From Nocardioides baculatus (lineage in GTDB: Bacteria > Actinomycetota > Actinomycetes > Propionibacteriales > Nocardioidaceae), in contig NZ_JAERSG010000004.1 of assembly GCF_016735675.1 (NCBI RefSeq), positions 1 to 64,000 of the forward strand: a DNA stretch of 64,000 nt. Direction: 5' to 3'. The notes under the pieces are model-generated. The model did no database searches. It was given only the letters and a program-made list of their open reading frames with translations, and had not been told where the DNA came from. Positions within the stretch are counted from its first letter, which is position 1. Each line of letters begins with the position of its first letter. The position numbers were made by a program, and so were the translations under genes. Shown here piece by piece: positions 16,121 to 26,745 of this stretch.

Positions 16121-16662
16121 GCGACAGCCGCCGCGAGCGCCTCGACACCCCGCGCGACACCCGTCGCCAGATCGTGCGGCGCCCCACGATGGACGCCGAC
16201 GCGTTCGGCGTCTTCGCCGAGTCGTTCGCGCGCTACATGGGCACCGCGAAGTTCCTGCTCTGGATGACGCTGTTCGTCGCCGCCTGGGTCGCCTGGAACG
16301 TCCTCGCGCCCCGCGAGCTGCGCTTCGACAGCTTCCCCTTCATCTTCCTGACGCTGATGCTCAGCCTCCAGGCGTCCTACGCCGCTCCGCTCATCCTGCT
16401 CGCCCAGAACCGGCAGGAGCAGCGCGACAAGGTGGTCGCCGAGCAGGACCGCCAGGCCAATGCGCGCGCCCACGCCGACATGGAGTTCCTCGCCCGCGAG
16501 GTGGCCTCGCTGCGGATGTCGGTCGGCGAGGTCGCGACCCGCGACTTCCTCCGCTCCGAGCTGCGCGGGCTGCTCGGCGACATCGAGGAGCTGCAGCGCC
16601 AGGAGCCGGCCGACGAGACGCCGCCCACACCGGGCGAGCCCGCCCCCCGGTCGGCCACGTAG
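16117..16662 (+). CDS. DUF1003 family membrane protein
   Basis: The 181-residue product starts at the ATG overlapping the previous stop. The DUF1003 core occupies about 40-140: two membrane segments (TAKFLLWMTLFVAAWVAWNV and FPFIFLTLMLSLQASYAAPL), then LILLAQNRQEQRDK and a charged helical tail (RQANARAHADMEFLAREVASLR). It ends in a Pro/Glu-rich stretch. The function of the family is not established. Tight coupling with the MgtE-N/CBS gene suggests that the two act together, perhaps in magnesium or envelope homeostasis. Confidence 0.92.
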   Translation: MSDSRRERLDTPRDTRRQIVRRPTMDADAFGVFAESFARYMGTAKFLLWMTLFVAAWVAWNVLAPRELRFDSFPFIFLTLMLSLQASYAAPLILLAQNRQEQRDKVVAEQDRQANARAHADMEFLAREVASLRMSVGEVATRDFLRSELRGLLGDIEELQRQEPADETPPTPGEPAPRSAT

Positions 16663-16679
16663 CCCTGCGGGGCCGACCG

Positions 16680-16685
16680 TAGACT
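16680..16685 (+). promoter_or_regulatory. -10 element TAGACT before the Mrp gene
   Basis: TAGACT lies eight bases before the ATG at 16694 and no ribosome binding site follows. This fits a leaderless transcript separate from the upstream DUF1003 gene. Confidence 0.45.
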
Positions 16686-16693
16686 TCGGCATC

Positions 16694-17854
16694 ATGAGCA
16701 CCCCCACGCAGCAGCAGGTGATGGACGCCCTGGCGACCGTCAACGACCCGGAGATCAAGCGCCCGATCACCGAGCTGGGGATGGTGGACTCCGTCGAGGT
16801 CGCCGACGACGGTGCGGTCGCGGTCCACGTGCTGCTGACGGTGGCCGGCTGCCCGCTCAAGGACACGATCAACCGCGACGTGACGGCGGCCGTCACGGCC
16901 GTGCCCGGCGTGACCGCGGTCGACCTGAGCCTCGGCGTGATGAGCGCCGAGCAGCGCGCCGGTCTCAAGGAGATCCTGAGCAACGGCCGCGCCGAGCGCG
17001 AGATCCCGTTCGCCCAGGCGGGCTCGCTGACCAAGGTCTACGCCATCGCCAGCGGCAAGGGCGGTGTCGGCAAGTCGTCCGTCACCGTCAACCTCGCGCT
17101 GGCGCTCGCCGCCGAGGGGCTGAAGGTCGGCATCGTCGACGCCGACATCTACGGCCACTCCGTGCCGGCCATGCTCGGCATCGCCGACGCGCGGCCCACC
17201 CAGGTCGACGACCTGATCATGCCCGTGCCCACCCCCAGCGGCGTCTCGGTCATCTCGATCGGCATGCTCAAGCCGCGCCGCGACCAGGTCGTCGCATGGC
17301 GTGGCCCGATGCTCGACCGGGCGCTGGTGCAGATGCTCGCCGACGTCTACTGGGGCGACCTCGACGCGCTCCTCCTCGACCTGCCGCCCGGCACCGGCGA
17401 CGTGGCGATCTCGCTAGGCCAGCACCTGCCCAGCGCCGAGGTCGTCGTCGTCACCACGCCCCAGGAAGCGGCCGCCGAGGTCGCCGAGCGCGCCGGGACG
17501 ATGGCCTCGATGATGCACCAGCGCGTCGTGGGCGTCGTGGAGAACATGAGCTACCTCCCCTGCCCCCACTGCCCCGCCGAGGACGACCACCGCCTCGAGG
17601 TGTTCGGTGCCGGCGGCGGCGCGCGCGTCGCCAGGACGCTGTCCGAGCGGTTCGGCTACGACGTGCCGGTCCTGGCGCAGATCCCGCTCGACATCTCGCT
17701 GCGCGAGGGCGGCGACGTCGGGAAGCCGATCGTGGAGGCCGACCCGGGCTCGCTGGCGGCCCAGGAGCTGACCCGCGTGGCCCGGACGCTGTCCGGCCGC
17801 GGCCGGGGACTCGCCGGGATGCAGCTCGGACTGACCCCCTCCAGCAAGTTCTGA
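16694..17854 (+). CDS. Mrp/NBP35 (ApbC) family iron-sulfur carrier ATPase
   Basis: The 386-residue protein has an N-terminal MIP18/DUF59 domain (about 5-85; NDPEIKRPITELGMVDSV) followed by a deviant P-loop ATPase (AIASGKGGVGKSSVTVN at 118-134; VDADIYGHSVPAML; LLLDLPPGTGDV). A CPHC motif near residue 290 supplies the cysteine pair that holds a bridging iron-sulfur cluster in the dimer. It should deliver iron-sulfur clusters to apoproteins. The gene is followed by tatB after 16 bases, an arrangement similar to the mrp/tatB neighbourhood of mycobacteria. Confidence 0.95.
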   Translation: MSTPTQQQVMDALATVNDPEIKRPITELGMVDSVEVADDGAVAVHVLLTVAGCPLKDTINRDVTAAVTAVPGVTAVDLSLGVMSAEQRAGLKEILSNGRAEREIPFAQAGSLTKVYAIASGKGGVGKSSVTVNLALALAAEGLKVGIVDADIYGHSVPAMLGIADARPTQVDDLIMPVPTPSGVSVISIGMLKPRRDQVVAWRGPMLDRALVQMLADVYWGDLDALLLDLPPGTGDVAISLGQHLPSAEVVVVTTPQEAAAEVAERAGTMASMMHQRVVGVVENMSYLPCPHCPAEDDHRLEVFGAGGGARVARTLSERFGYDVPVLAQIPLDISLREGGDVGKPIVEADPGSLAAQELTRVARTLSGRGRGLAGMQLGLTPSSKF

Positions 17855-17858
17855 CCAG

Positions 17859-17864
17859 TAGGTT
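17859..17864 (+). promoter_or_regulatory. -10 element TAGGTT before tatB
   Basis: TAGGTT ends six bases before the ATG at 17871, with no ribosome binding site between. The pattern fits leaderless transcription of tatB in addition to any read-through from the Mrp gene. Confidence 0.4.
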
Positions 17865-17870
17865 CTAGGC

Positions 17871-18200
17871 ATGTTCGACGTCGGGTTCCTGGAGCTGGCC
17901 GTGATCGCCCTCGTGGCGGTCATCGTGCTGGGGCCCGACCGCCTGCCCGATCTCGCCCGCCAGGCCGCCCAGCTGCTCCACCGGATCCGCGGGATGGCGA
18001 CCAACGCCCGCGACGAGCTCCGCACCGAGCTGGGCCCCGACTACGCCGACCTCCAGCTCCGCGACCTCGACCCCCGCGCGATCGTGCGCAAGCACATCTC
18101 CGAGGCGATGGCCGAGGTCGACCGCGAGCAGGCGCAGCAGGTCGAGGACGACAGGCTCCCCCAGGGCCAGGTCCCGCCCTACGACGTCGAGGCCACCTGA
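17871..18200 (+). CDS. tatB: Sec-independent protein translocase subunit TatB
   Basis: The 109-residue protein has the TatA/B fold: a short N-terminal membrane helix (FDVGFLELAVIALVAVIVLG, residues 2-21) with Glu8, a hinge at GPDRLPDLAR, then a long amphipathic helix (AAQLLHRIRGMATNARDELR) and an acidic tail. The hinge GPDRLP and the helix length favour TatB over TatA. TatB works with TatC in recognising twin-arginine signal peptides of folded exported proteins. tatA and tatC are not in the window. The gene ends convergently, 12 bases from an unrelated minus-strand gene. Confidence 0.9.
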   Translation: MFDVGFLELAVIALVAVIVLGPDRLPDLARQAAQLLHRIRGMATNARDELRTELGPDYADLQLRDLDPRAIVRKHISEAMAEVDREQAQQVEDDRLPQGQVPPYDVEAT

Positions 18201-18212
18201 CCCGCTGACGTC

Positions 18213-18749
18213 TCAGTCGTCGCGGCGCTGGATCGCGACGAGGGCGGCGTACGGCACGAGCAGGCGCTCACCGCCCGTCCCGCGGGCCTCGAGGAAGTCG
18301 GCTCCGACGCGCTGGACGTACGCCTCGTGGCGGGTGCCGTCGGCGAGGTGGACCAGGCAGCGCTCGTCGGCGTCCGCCAGTCGGCGGAGCGCCGAACGCA
18401 GGCCCAGCCGGTCGACCGCCGACCACGCGACCTCGGGCACCGAGCGTCCACTCGTGCCGTGGACGACCGAGATCGCGGTGAGCGGCACGATCCAGTCCTG
18501 GGCGGCGCCGCCGAGCAGGCACCACCCGTCGCCGACGCGGTCGAGGCTGCCCTCGACGCGACCGACGTGCGGCAGGTCGAGCGCGACGTGCCGACCGCGC
18601 GACGCCATCAGCCGGCTGGCGAGCGTGACCGAGCCGTACTCCGCCCGCGCCCGGTCGGCGAGCTCGGCCTCCCGGTCCTCCTCCCAGGCTGCCGCCGCCT
18701 GGCCCTCCAGGTCGTCGAACAGCGCGAAGAGGTCGTGCTCCCAGGACAT
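18213..18749 (-). CDS. Conserved actinobacterial hypothetical protein
   Basis: The 178-residue soluble protein begins with an acidic helix (MSWEHDLFALFDDLEGQAAA), followed by a mostly beta region with repeated short strands (HVALDLPHVGRVEGSLDRVG; DWIVPLTAISVVHGTSG) and a C-terminal half (GLRSALRRLADADERCLVHL; GERLLVPYAALVAIQRRDD). No catalytic motif or membrane segment is seen. It resembles proteins seen near tat/mrp genes in actinobacteria, but no function can be offered. Confidence 0.8.
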   Translation of the reverse strand: MSWEHDLFALFDDLEGQAAAAWEEDREAELADRARAEYGSVTLASRLMASRGRHVALDLPHVGRVEGSLDRVGDGWCLLGGAAQDWIVPLTAISVVHGTSGRSVPEVAWSAVDRLGLRSALRRLADADERCLVHLADGTRHEAYVQRVGADFLEARGTGGERLLVPYAALVAIQRRDD

Positions 18750-18755
18750 GCGCTG

Positions 18756-18761
18756 AGCCTA
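18756..18761 (-). promoter_or_regulatory. -10 element TAGGCT, leaderless start
   Basis: On the minus strand TAGGCT is followed by six bases and then the ATG at 18749. No Shine-Dalgarno sequence is seen. This supports that ATG as the true start. Confidence 0.45.
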
Positions 18762-18802
18762 GGCGCTCGGCAGCCGCCGCTCAGCACGCTGTGGAGGAAC
18801 CG

Positions 18803-18831
18803 TTGACGACCGTCTTCAACGGTCGTTAAAT
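18803..18831 (+). promoter_or_regulatory. Promoter with overlapping operator upstream of the LysM gene
   Basis: TTGACG (18803-18808) and TTAAAT (18826-18831) are spaced by 17 bases and read as -35 and -10 elements. A perfect 8-bp inverted repeat, ACGACCGT and ACGGTCGT around CTTCA (18806-18826), fills the spacer, so a dimeric repressor bound there would block RNA polymerase. The regulator is unknown. Confidence 0.5.
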
Positions 18832-18864
18832 GAGGCAAACGCACGCAAACGAAAGGTTTGTACC

Positions 18865-19509
18865 ATGTCTCGGGTTCTCGCATCGCCTCTCCGACCGCTT
18901 GCCGTCTGGCTCACCGTGTCGCTCGCCGCCGTGGCCGCCTGCGCCGCGGCGGCCGGCGCGTGGACGGCGGCGAGATCGGCCTCGGGCCCGGCCGCGGTCA
19001 CCGGCCTCGTCGTCGCGACCTGCGCCACCGTCCTGTCGCTCGCGCTCGCCTGGCTCTGGCTCGTCACCACCGCGACGGTGGTCGACCTGCTGCGTGGCCG
19101 CACCCCGTCGCAAGGCGCCACCCGCCGCCTCGTGCTCCTCGCCTGCGGCGTCGCGGTGGTGGTCGGCACGAGCGCCCCGGCCATGGCGACGGGCGGTGAC
19201 GGCCGCGAGCTGCTCGCGGGACTCCCGCTCCCCCAGCGGGCCGTCGCGCCGGTGGTCCACCGCGCGACCCCCGCGCGGCCGGTGACGACGGGCACCTACG
19301 TCGTACGCCCCGGCGACTCGCTCTCCTCGATCGCTCTCGCCCACCCGGGCGCGGGGTCGCTCGACGACCGGTGGCGTGCCCTCTGGCGGGCCAACCACGA
19401 CGTCGTCGGCGACGACCCCGACCTCATCCACCCCGGCCAGGCGTTGCGCCTGCCCGGCAGCACCGACCACACCACACCCAGCACCCACGAGGACGGAGAC
19501 CGACCATGA
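18865..19509 (+). CDS. LysM-domain membrane protein
   Basis: The 214-residue protein has three hydrophobic segments in its first half (about 13-35, 43-67 and 88-108). An extracytoplasmic part follows, ending in a LysM domain at about 143-197 (TYVVRPGDSLSSIALAH to DDPDLIHPGQALRLPG). LysM modules bind peptidoglycan or chitin-like glycans, so the protein should link membrane and cell wall. The stop overlaps the start of the Rv3235-like gene (ATGA), forming a two-gene operon. A promoter with an inverted repeat lies 34-62 bases upstream. Confidence 0.85.
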   Translation: MSRVLASPLRPLAVWLTVSLAAVAACAAAAGAWTAARSASGPAAVTGLVVATCATVLSLALAWLWLVTTATVVDLLRGRTPSQGATRRLVLLACGVAVVVGTSAPAMATGGDGRELLAGLPLPQRAVAPVVHRATPARPVTTGTYVVRPGDSLSSIALAHPGAGSLDDRWRALWRANHDVVGDDPDLIHPGQALRLPGSTDHTTPSTHEDGDRP

Positions 19510-20015
19510 GCAACCAGCACGCACAGGTGATCCCCCTGCGCACGCCCGCGCCGGTGACGAGCGTGCAGGGCTCCCTCGCCCTCGACCTCACCCCGCGGAC
19601 CGCTCCCCCGCGCCCGCGGCTGCGCAGCACGCGCACCTTCGACCTGGTGGCCGTCGCCACCGCCGAGCGCAGCCACGTCGACGCGTTCGTCGGGCGCTAC
19701 CTCCAGGCCGTCGTCGAGATCGCCGCCGGCGACCGGCCCGTCTCGCAGGTGCTGCGCCACTCGGTGCCCGAGGTCTACGCCGACCTGTCGGGACGGTCGA
19801 TGGCGATCACCGCCGCACTCGGCACCGCGTCCGGCCAGGTCCGCGGACCCCACCCCGCGCGCCCCGTCGTGATCGGCGTGCGCACCGCGATGGTGCGCGG
19901 CGACGCCGTCGAGGCGAGCGCACACGTCCGCTACGGGCGGCGCTCACGTGCGGTCGCCGCTCGCTTCGAGGTCGTCCGTGACCGCTGGCAGTGCGTCGCG
20001 ATCCAGTTCGGGTAG
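19506..20015 (+). CDS. Rv3235 family protein
   Basis: The 169-residue protein starts at the ATG overlapping the LysM stop. After a disordered N-terminus (QVIPLRTPAPVTS, PRTAPPRPRLRSTRTF) a compact domain follows (HVDAFVGRYLQAVVEIAAGDRP to FEVVRDRWQCVAIQFG). The C-terminal pattern of VRYGRRSRAVAARFE and RWQCVAIQFG matches the Rv3235 family, which in actinobacteria lies near secA, as here. Its fold resembles small NTF2-like or mechanosensory accessory proteins, but no function is established. Confidence 0.82.
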   Translation: MSNQHAQVIPLRTPAPVTSVQGSLALDLTPRTAPPRPRLRSTRTFDLVAVATAERSHVDAFVGRYLQAVVEIAAGDRPVSQVLRHSVPEVYADLSGRSMAITAALGTASGQVRGPHPARPVVIGVRTAMVRGDAVEASAHVRYGRRSRAVAARFEVVRDRWQCVAIQFG

Positions 20016-20032
20016 GCCCCTCGGAGTCAAGC

Positions 20033-20090
20033 GGGGTCCCCGCGGCGTTGTTCGGAGGAGCGCAGCGGAGGAGAAGAACGTCGTGGGGTG
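20033..20090. repeat. Intergenic hairpin repeat, copy 1 (between Rv3235-like gene and secA)
   Basis: This 58-base element starts GGGGTCCCCGCGGCGTTG and ends AAGAACGTCGTGGGGTG. A near copy is at 28476-28539. The ends form a 16-bp imperfect stem (13 matches, two of the mismatches allow G-U pairing) around a purine-rich loop with GGAGGAGCGCAGCGGAGGA. It fills the gap between two convergent genes and may also terminate both transcripts. Confidence 0.85.
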
Positions 20091-22940
<2,850 letters not shown>

Positions 22941-22955
22941 GAGTGGTAACTGTAC

Positions 22956-24194
22956 CTACCGTCCCAACGCACCTCCCAATGCGTGCGACAGGTCACCCCG
23001 GCTGCCCACCACCACGTCGTCGAGGTCGAGCCACGAGGCGAGCCGGCGCAGCTCGGCGGCCAGCTCCTCGGCCGTGTCGGGCGGCGCTCCGTCCTCGGCG
23101 AAGGCCCCCGGGACCAGCAGCACGCGAGCGGCGCGGTCGGCCTTGAGGTCGACCCGCGCGACGAGATCGTCGCCCAGCAGGAAGGGCAGCACGTAGTAGC
23201 CGTGCAGCCGCTTGTCGGCCGGGACGTAGATCTCGATGCGGTAGAAGAAGTCGAAGAGCGCCTCGGCCCGCTCCCGCTCCCACACCACCGGGTCGAACGG
23301 GCTGAGCAGCGTGCGCGCGCCCACCTTGCGCGGCAGCCTCGCGTCACGGTGGAGGTAGCCCTGGCGCTTCCAGCCCTGTACCTGCACAGGGGTCAGCTCG
23401 CCGGCCTCCACCAGCTCGTCGATCGCGACCTTGGTGCTCGGCCTGCCCGGGGCGGGCTGGAGGCGCAGGCGGTAGTAGTCGGCGAGGTCGGCGCCGCTGG
23501 CCACCCCGTGCGAGCGGGCGGCGCGACGGACGAGCTCGGTGACCGCCTCCTGCGGCGTCGGCGTCGGAGCGGCGAGGACCGCGGCCGGCAGCACCCGCTC
23601 GGGCAGGTCGTAGACCACCTCGAACTGGGAGGTGCGCCCGGCGATCGCGACGTCACCGACGAGGAAGAGGTAGTCGAGGACCTTGCGCGCCTCCGACCAG
23701 TTCCAGCCCCAGTGCTCCCTGGTGCGCGGGCCGGTGCTGAACTCCTCCTCGAGGTCGCGCGCGGTCACCGGCCCGCGGTCGTCGACCGCCTGGAGGACCC
23801 GCTGCTCGAGGTCGGGGTCGGAGGCGACGAAGCCCCACTTGCCGCGCTCGGAGCGGTACGTCTCCATCCGGTGGCGCATCAGCGGCCACAGCGCGACCGG
23901 CATCAGCGCCTGGACGTGCGCCCAGTACTCGACGAGGTGCCGCTGGCGCCGGCCACCGGTCGTGGACGCACGGCGGAGCAGGTCGACGTCGTAGGGCCCC
24001 ATCCGCGAGTAGAGCGGCATGTAGTGGGCACGCTGGAGCACGTTGACGGAGTCGACCTGGAGCACGCCGGTGCGGGCGACGGTGCGCTCCAGCGTCTTCG
24101 CTGCCGGCGTGGCGTGTGCGCGGTCGGTGAAGCCCTGCGCGGCCAGCGCGATGCGGCGGGCCTGGAGCCTGGTCAGCTGGTCCACGGCACGCAC
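22956..24194 (-). CDS. YcaQ-like winged-helix DNA glycosylase (crosslink repair family)
   Basis: The 412-residue protein matches the HTH_42/YcaQ family throughout. The N-terminal LTRLQARRIALAAQGF is followed by TGVLQVDSVNVLQRAHYMPLYSRMGPYD, where the Q-x-D of LQVDS corresponds to the catalytic motif of the AlkX/YcaQ glycosylases. VEYWAHVQALMP and WNWSEARKVLDYLFLVGDVAI (winged helix) come next, and the C-terminus ends in LPFLLGDDLVARVDLKADR. Characterised members unhook interstrand DNA crosslinks. The gene is directly upstream of secA on the same strand with 15 bases between. It starts with GTG at 24194. Confidence 0.88.
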   Translation of the reverse strand: MRAVDQLTRLQARRIALAAQGFTDRAHATPAAKTLERTVARTGVLQVDSVNVLQRAHYMPLYSRMGPYDVDLLRRASTTGGRRQRHLVEYWAHVQALMPVALWPLMRHRMETYRSERGKWGFVASDPDLEQRVLQAVDDRGPVTARDLEEEFSTGPRTREHWGWNWSEARKVLDYLFLVGDVAIAGRTSQFEVVYDLPERVLPAAVLAAPTPTPQEAVTELVRRAARSHGVASGADLADYYRLRLQPAPGRPSTKVAIDELVEAGELTPVQVQGWKRQGYLHRDARLPRKVGARTLLSPFDPVVWERERAEALFDFFYRIEIYVPADKRLHGYYVLPFLLGDDLVARVDLKADRAARVLLVPGAFAEDGAPPDTAEELAAELRRLASWLDLDDVVVGSRGDLSHALGGALGR

Positions 24195-24225
24195 TCAACC
24201 AGAGGCGTACGACATCCGGCCCGCG

Positions 24226-24912
24226 TCAGGGCAGGTCGAGGAGCTTCTCGCGCATGGCGTACATGACGGCCTCCATGCGCGAGTGGAGCTGGAGCTTCTC
24301 CAGGATGTTGCGCACGTGGTTCTTGACGGTGTTCTCGGAGATGAAGAGCTCCTTGGCCACCTCGCGGTTGTTGAGGCCCTTGGCGACCAGCCGCAGCACC
24401 TCGAGCTCGCGATCGGTGAGGCGGAGGGCCGGGCCCTGCTCACGCTCGGGCTTCGACATCTGCTTGAACTCGTCGATCAGCTTGACCGCCATCGACGGGC
24501 TGATCAGCGACTGGCCCTCGTTGACCACGCGGATCGCCTGCGCGACCTCCTCGATCGAGGAGTCCTTGAGGAGGTAGCCCGACGCACCGTTCTTGACCGA
24601 CTCGTAGAGGTCGGCCTCCTCGTCGGAGACGGTGAGCATGATGATCTTCGCCGACGGCACGGCCTCCTTGATGCCGCGGCAGGCCTCGACGCCGGTGCGC
24701 CGCGGCATGCGTACGTCGAGGAGGATCACGTCGGGCGCGGTCGTGACCGCCAGGTCGGTGGCCGTGATGCCGTCGGAGGCCTCGCCGACGACCTCGATGT
24801 CCGTGTCGCTGCCGAGGAGCATGATCAGGCCGCGGCGGAACAGCTCCTGGTCGTCGACGACCAGGACGCGGACGGGTTCGGTGCCTGCGGAGTTTCCTGC
24901 TGCCTCGGTCAC
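24226..24912 (-). CDS. NarL/FixJ-family response regulator
   Basis: The 228-residue protein has a receiver domain (about 14-130; acidic pair D20 D21, phosphoacceptor Asp66 in VILLDVRMP, conserved T and K in IMLTVSD and LLKDSS). It ends in a LuxR-type helix-turn-helix (about 163-222; [36 protein letters not shown]). No histidine kinase gene is adjacent. In streptomycetes a regulator of this type also sits beside the hibernation factor gene, and DevR/OsdR-type relatives control such genes in dormancy, so control of the neighbouring hpf gene is plausible but unproven. The start is GTG. Confidence 0.92.
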   Translation of the reverse strand: MTEAAGNSAGTEPVRVLVVDDQELFRRGLIMLLGSDTDIEVVGEASDGITATDLAVTTAPDVILLDVRMPRRTGVEACRGIKEAVPSAKIIMLTVSDEEADLYESVKNGASGYLLKDSSIEEVAQAIRVVNEGQSLISPSMAVKLIDEFKQMSKPEREQGPALRLTDRELEVLRLVAKGLNNREVAKELFISENTVKNHVRNILEKLQLHSRMEAVMYAMREKLLDLP

Positions 24913-24963
24913 GCGCGCATCATGTCATGCACGCGTGACCGAATGCTGGCAGGAGCGCTGACG

Positions 24964-25590
24964 TCAGGCGGTCGTCTCGCCGTCGACGTCGAGGGAGATG
25001 ACGCCGTAGTCGTAGCCGCGCCGCCGGTAGACCACCGACGGGCGCTCGCTCTCCTTGTCGACGAAGAGGTAGAAGTCGTGCCCGACCAGCTCCATCTCGT
25101 AGAGCGCCTGGTCGAGCGTCATCGGGGTGGCGCCGTGGGACTTCTCGCGGACGACGAGCGGTCCGTCGCCGGTCACCGTGATCGGACCGACCTTGCGCTC
25201 GACGACGCCGTCCTCCTCAGCGGCGTCCTCCACCTCCGGCATGCCGGCGAGCGCCTCGCCCACGCCGACGTGCGCGTTGCGGCCCTTGTGGACGCGGCGG
25301 CGGTCCGCTGCGCGACGCATCTGCGCCTGCATCTTGTCGACCGCCAGGTCGAGCGCACCCATCTTGTCCTCGGCGGCCGCCTCGGCCCGGATCACCGGTC
25401 CCTTGGAGAAGGCCGTGAGCTCGACCTTGGTCGCGCGATCGTGCTGGCGAGGGTTCTTCTCGAGCTCCACCTCCACCTGGACCCGCATGATGCGGTGGTC
25501 GTGCTTCTCCAGACGGGTGAGCTTCTCCGAGACATGTTCGCGGAACCGATCGGACACCTCGCAGTGCCGTCCCGTGACCACAACCTCCAT
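24964..25590 (-). CDS. hpf: Ribosome hibernation promoting factor, long form
   Basis: The 208-residue protein starts MEVVVTGRHCEVSDRFREHV, preceded by a strong ribosome binding site (GAGGAGG) that fixes the ATG at 25590. The N-terminal HPF/RaiA domain (1-110) has the beta-alpha pattern and the RNA-binding lysine/arginine face (DKMQAQMRRAADRRRVHKGR). A C-terminal domain (about 145-205; VREKSHGATPMTLDQALYEMELVGHDFYLFVD) is the part that dimerises to form 100S ribosomes. It should protect ribosomes in stationary phase or hypoxia. The leader of about 350 bases upstream holds two GGACTTAC repeats. Confidence 0.97.
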   Translation of the reverse strand: MEVVVTGRHCEVSDRFREHVSEKLTRLEKHDHRIMRVQVEVELEKNPRQHDRATKVELTAFSKGPVIRAEAAAEDKMGALDLAVDKMQAQMRRAADRRRVHKGRNAHVGVGEALAGMPEVEDAAEEDGVVERKVGPITVTGDGPLVVREKSHGATPMTLDQALYEMELVGHDFYLFVDKESERPSVVYRRRGYDYGVISLDVDGETTA

Positions 25591-25937
25591 GTGAACCTCC
25601 TCAACTAGCGAGCGTCCGCACCCGTCCATTGGTCCCGGGCGCACCTGCTGGAGCTGTGCGCCGGGGCAGGGTGGGATGGAGTCCGCCCGGCCGACCTGGT
25701 CTTCGACCCCACAATCGCCTGCTGAGACGTTCGCAGCTTCTCCGCCACTACTGGCCTTCTCCCGGCTGCCGGCGCATATGGCACCGGCGACGAGGCAGGA
25801 CTTACTTCTAAGCCGCACCGTGATCGTCCCGCGAGGGACTTACGTGGACCGTTTCGCCTGCGACTGGCATCGGCTAGCCACGAAGAATGCCTCTTCGTGA
25901 CGCAACCACGGACCCAGGCGGACTCCATGACAAGACG
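25591..25937. other. Non-coding gap between hpf and comF
   Basis: These 347 bases hold no convincing gene. They should contain the hpf promoter on the minus strand. GGACTTAC occurs twice in direct orientation (25799-25806 and 25837-25844), the second inside GGGACTTACGTGGACC, which resembles part of the DevR/OsdR box GGGACT-N-AGTCCC. A hairpin at 25879-25899 probably ends the comF transcript. No tRNA or riboswitch pattern was recognised. Confidence 0.6.
25879..25899 (-). terminator. Hairpin downstream of comF
   Basis: CACGAAGA and TCTTCGTG form a perfect 8-bp stem with a 5-base loop, 39 bases beyond the comF stop. No T-tract follows. It is the likely end of the mtrA-mtrB-lpqB-comF transcript. 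Confidence 0.5.
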
Positions 25938-26723
25938 CTAGCCCCTCCCGGCCCCCGGGCCAACCATCGGGCCCACCCCTCGGCCATCCCCTCGGTCGCC
26001 ACCCGCGTGGCGTCGCCGGGTGGCGGCGACGGCGGCGATCGCGACGGGTGGCAGCCCGACCGCCTCGAGCGCCCGCTGGGCCTCGCGGGCCGTCGACCCG
26101 GTCGTCACGACGTCGTCGCACACGACCACGTGGCCCTGCGGCCAGCGCCGGCCGGCACGGGCCAGCGCCGGCGACGGGCAGTGCATCGAGTGACCCACGT
26201 TGGCGGCGCGCCCCGCGGCGTCCAGTGCCTTCTGCTCCGCCTCGCCACGCGAGACCAGCAGCGCCGCCACCCCCGCCGGCCGCTCGCGTCGCACCCGGCT
26301 CGCGGCGGTGCGTACGAGGGCGGCCGTCGCCTCGTAGCCCCGCCGGCGCCCGGCCCCCGGGCGCGACGGGACCGGCACGAGCAGCACCGGCACCTCGGGG
26401 TCGAGCCCCTCGGTCGCGCCCAGTACCGCGACCGCGAGGAGCTCGCCGAGCACCCTGCGGTGGCCCCACTGGCCGCGGTCCTTGTGGCCCACCACGAGCG
26501 CCCTGACCGCACCGTCGTACGTCTCGGTCGCCCACGGCGCCACCAGACCGGTCGGGACCGGCGTCGGCCACGCGACGCCGGCCCTGCTCGACAGCGCGGC
26601 GCGACAGCGGGGGCAGAGCATCCGACCGGGCTCCTCACAGCCGACGCAGCGACTCCCGAGGAACAGGTCGAGGGCGGCGTCGAGCACGCGACCATGCCAG
26701 CAGGCGACGGCGTACGCCGGCAA
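25938..26723 (-). CDS. ComF family amidophosphoribosyltransferase-like protein
   Basis: The 261-residue protein has the ComF layout: an N-terminal double zinc finger (CVGCEEPGRMLCPRC, residues about 26-40), then a region around YDGAVRALVVGHKDRGQ, and a PRTase domain with the PRPP motif VVVCDDVVTTGST near residue 205. ComF proteins take part in DNA uptake or in repair-linked metabolism; their reaction is not settled. It follows lpqB by 22 bases on the same strand, the order known from M. tuberculosis (Rv3242c-Rv3244c). A Gly/Arg-rich tail of about 25 residues ends the protein. Confidence 0.9.
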   Translation of the reverse strand: MPAYAVACWHGRVLDAALDLFLGSRCVGCEEPGRMLCPRCRAALSSRAGVAWPTPVPTGLVAPWATETYDGAVRALVVGHKDRGQWGHRRVLGELLAVAVLGATEGLDPEVPVLLVPVPSRPGAGRRRGYEATAALVRTAASRVRRERPAGVAALLVSRGEAEQKALDAAGRAANVGHSMHCPSPALARAGRRWPQGHVVVCDDVVTTGSTAREAQRALEAVGLPPVAIAAVAATRRRHAGGDRGDGRGVGPMVGPGAGRG

Positions 26724-26745
26724 CCGGGCGGCGGAGGCCTGTGGA

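Noticed and set aside
25591..25937. Possible tRNA or small RNA gene in the longest gene-free gap
   Set aside because: No T-loop GGTTCRA sequence with matching acceptor stem was found. The region is better explained as hpf promoter plus comF terminator.
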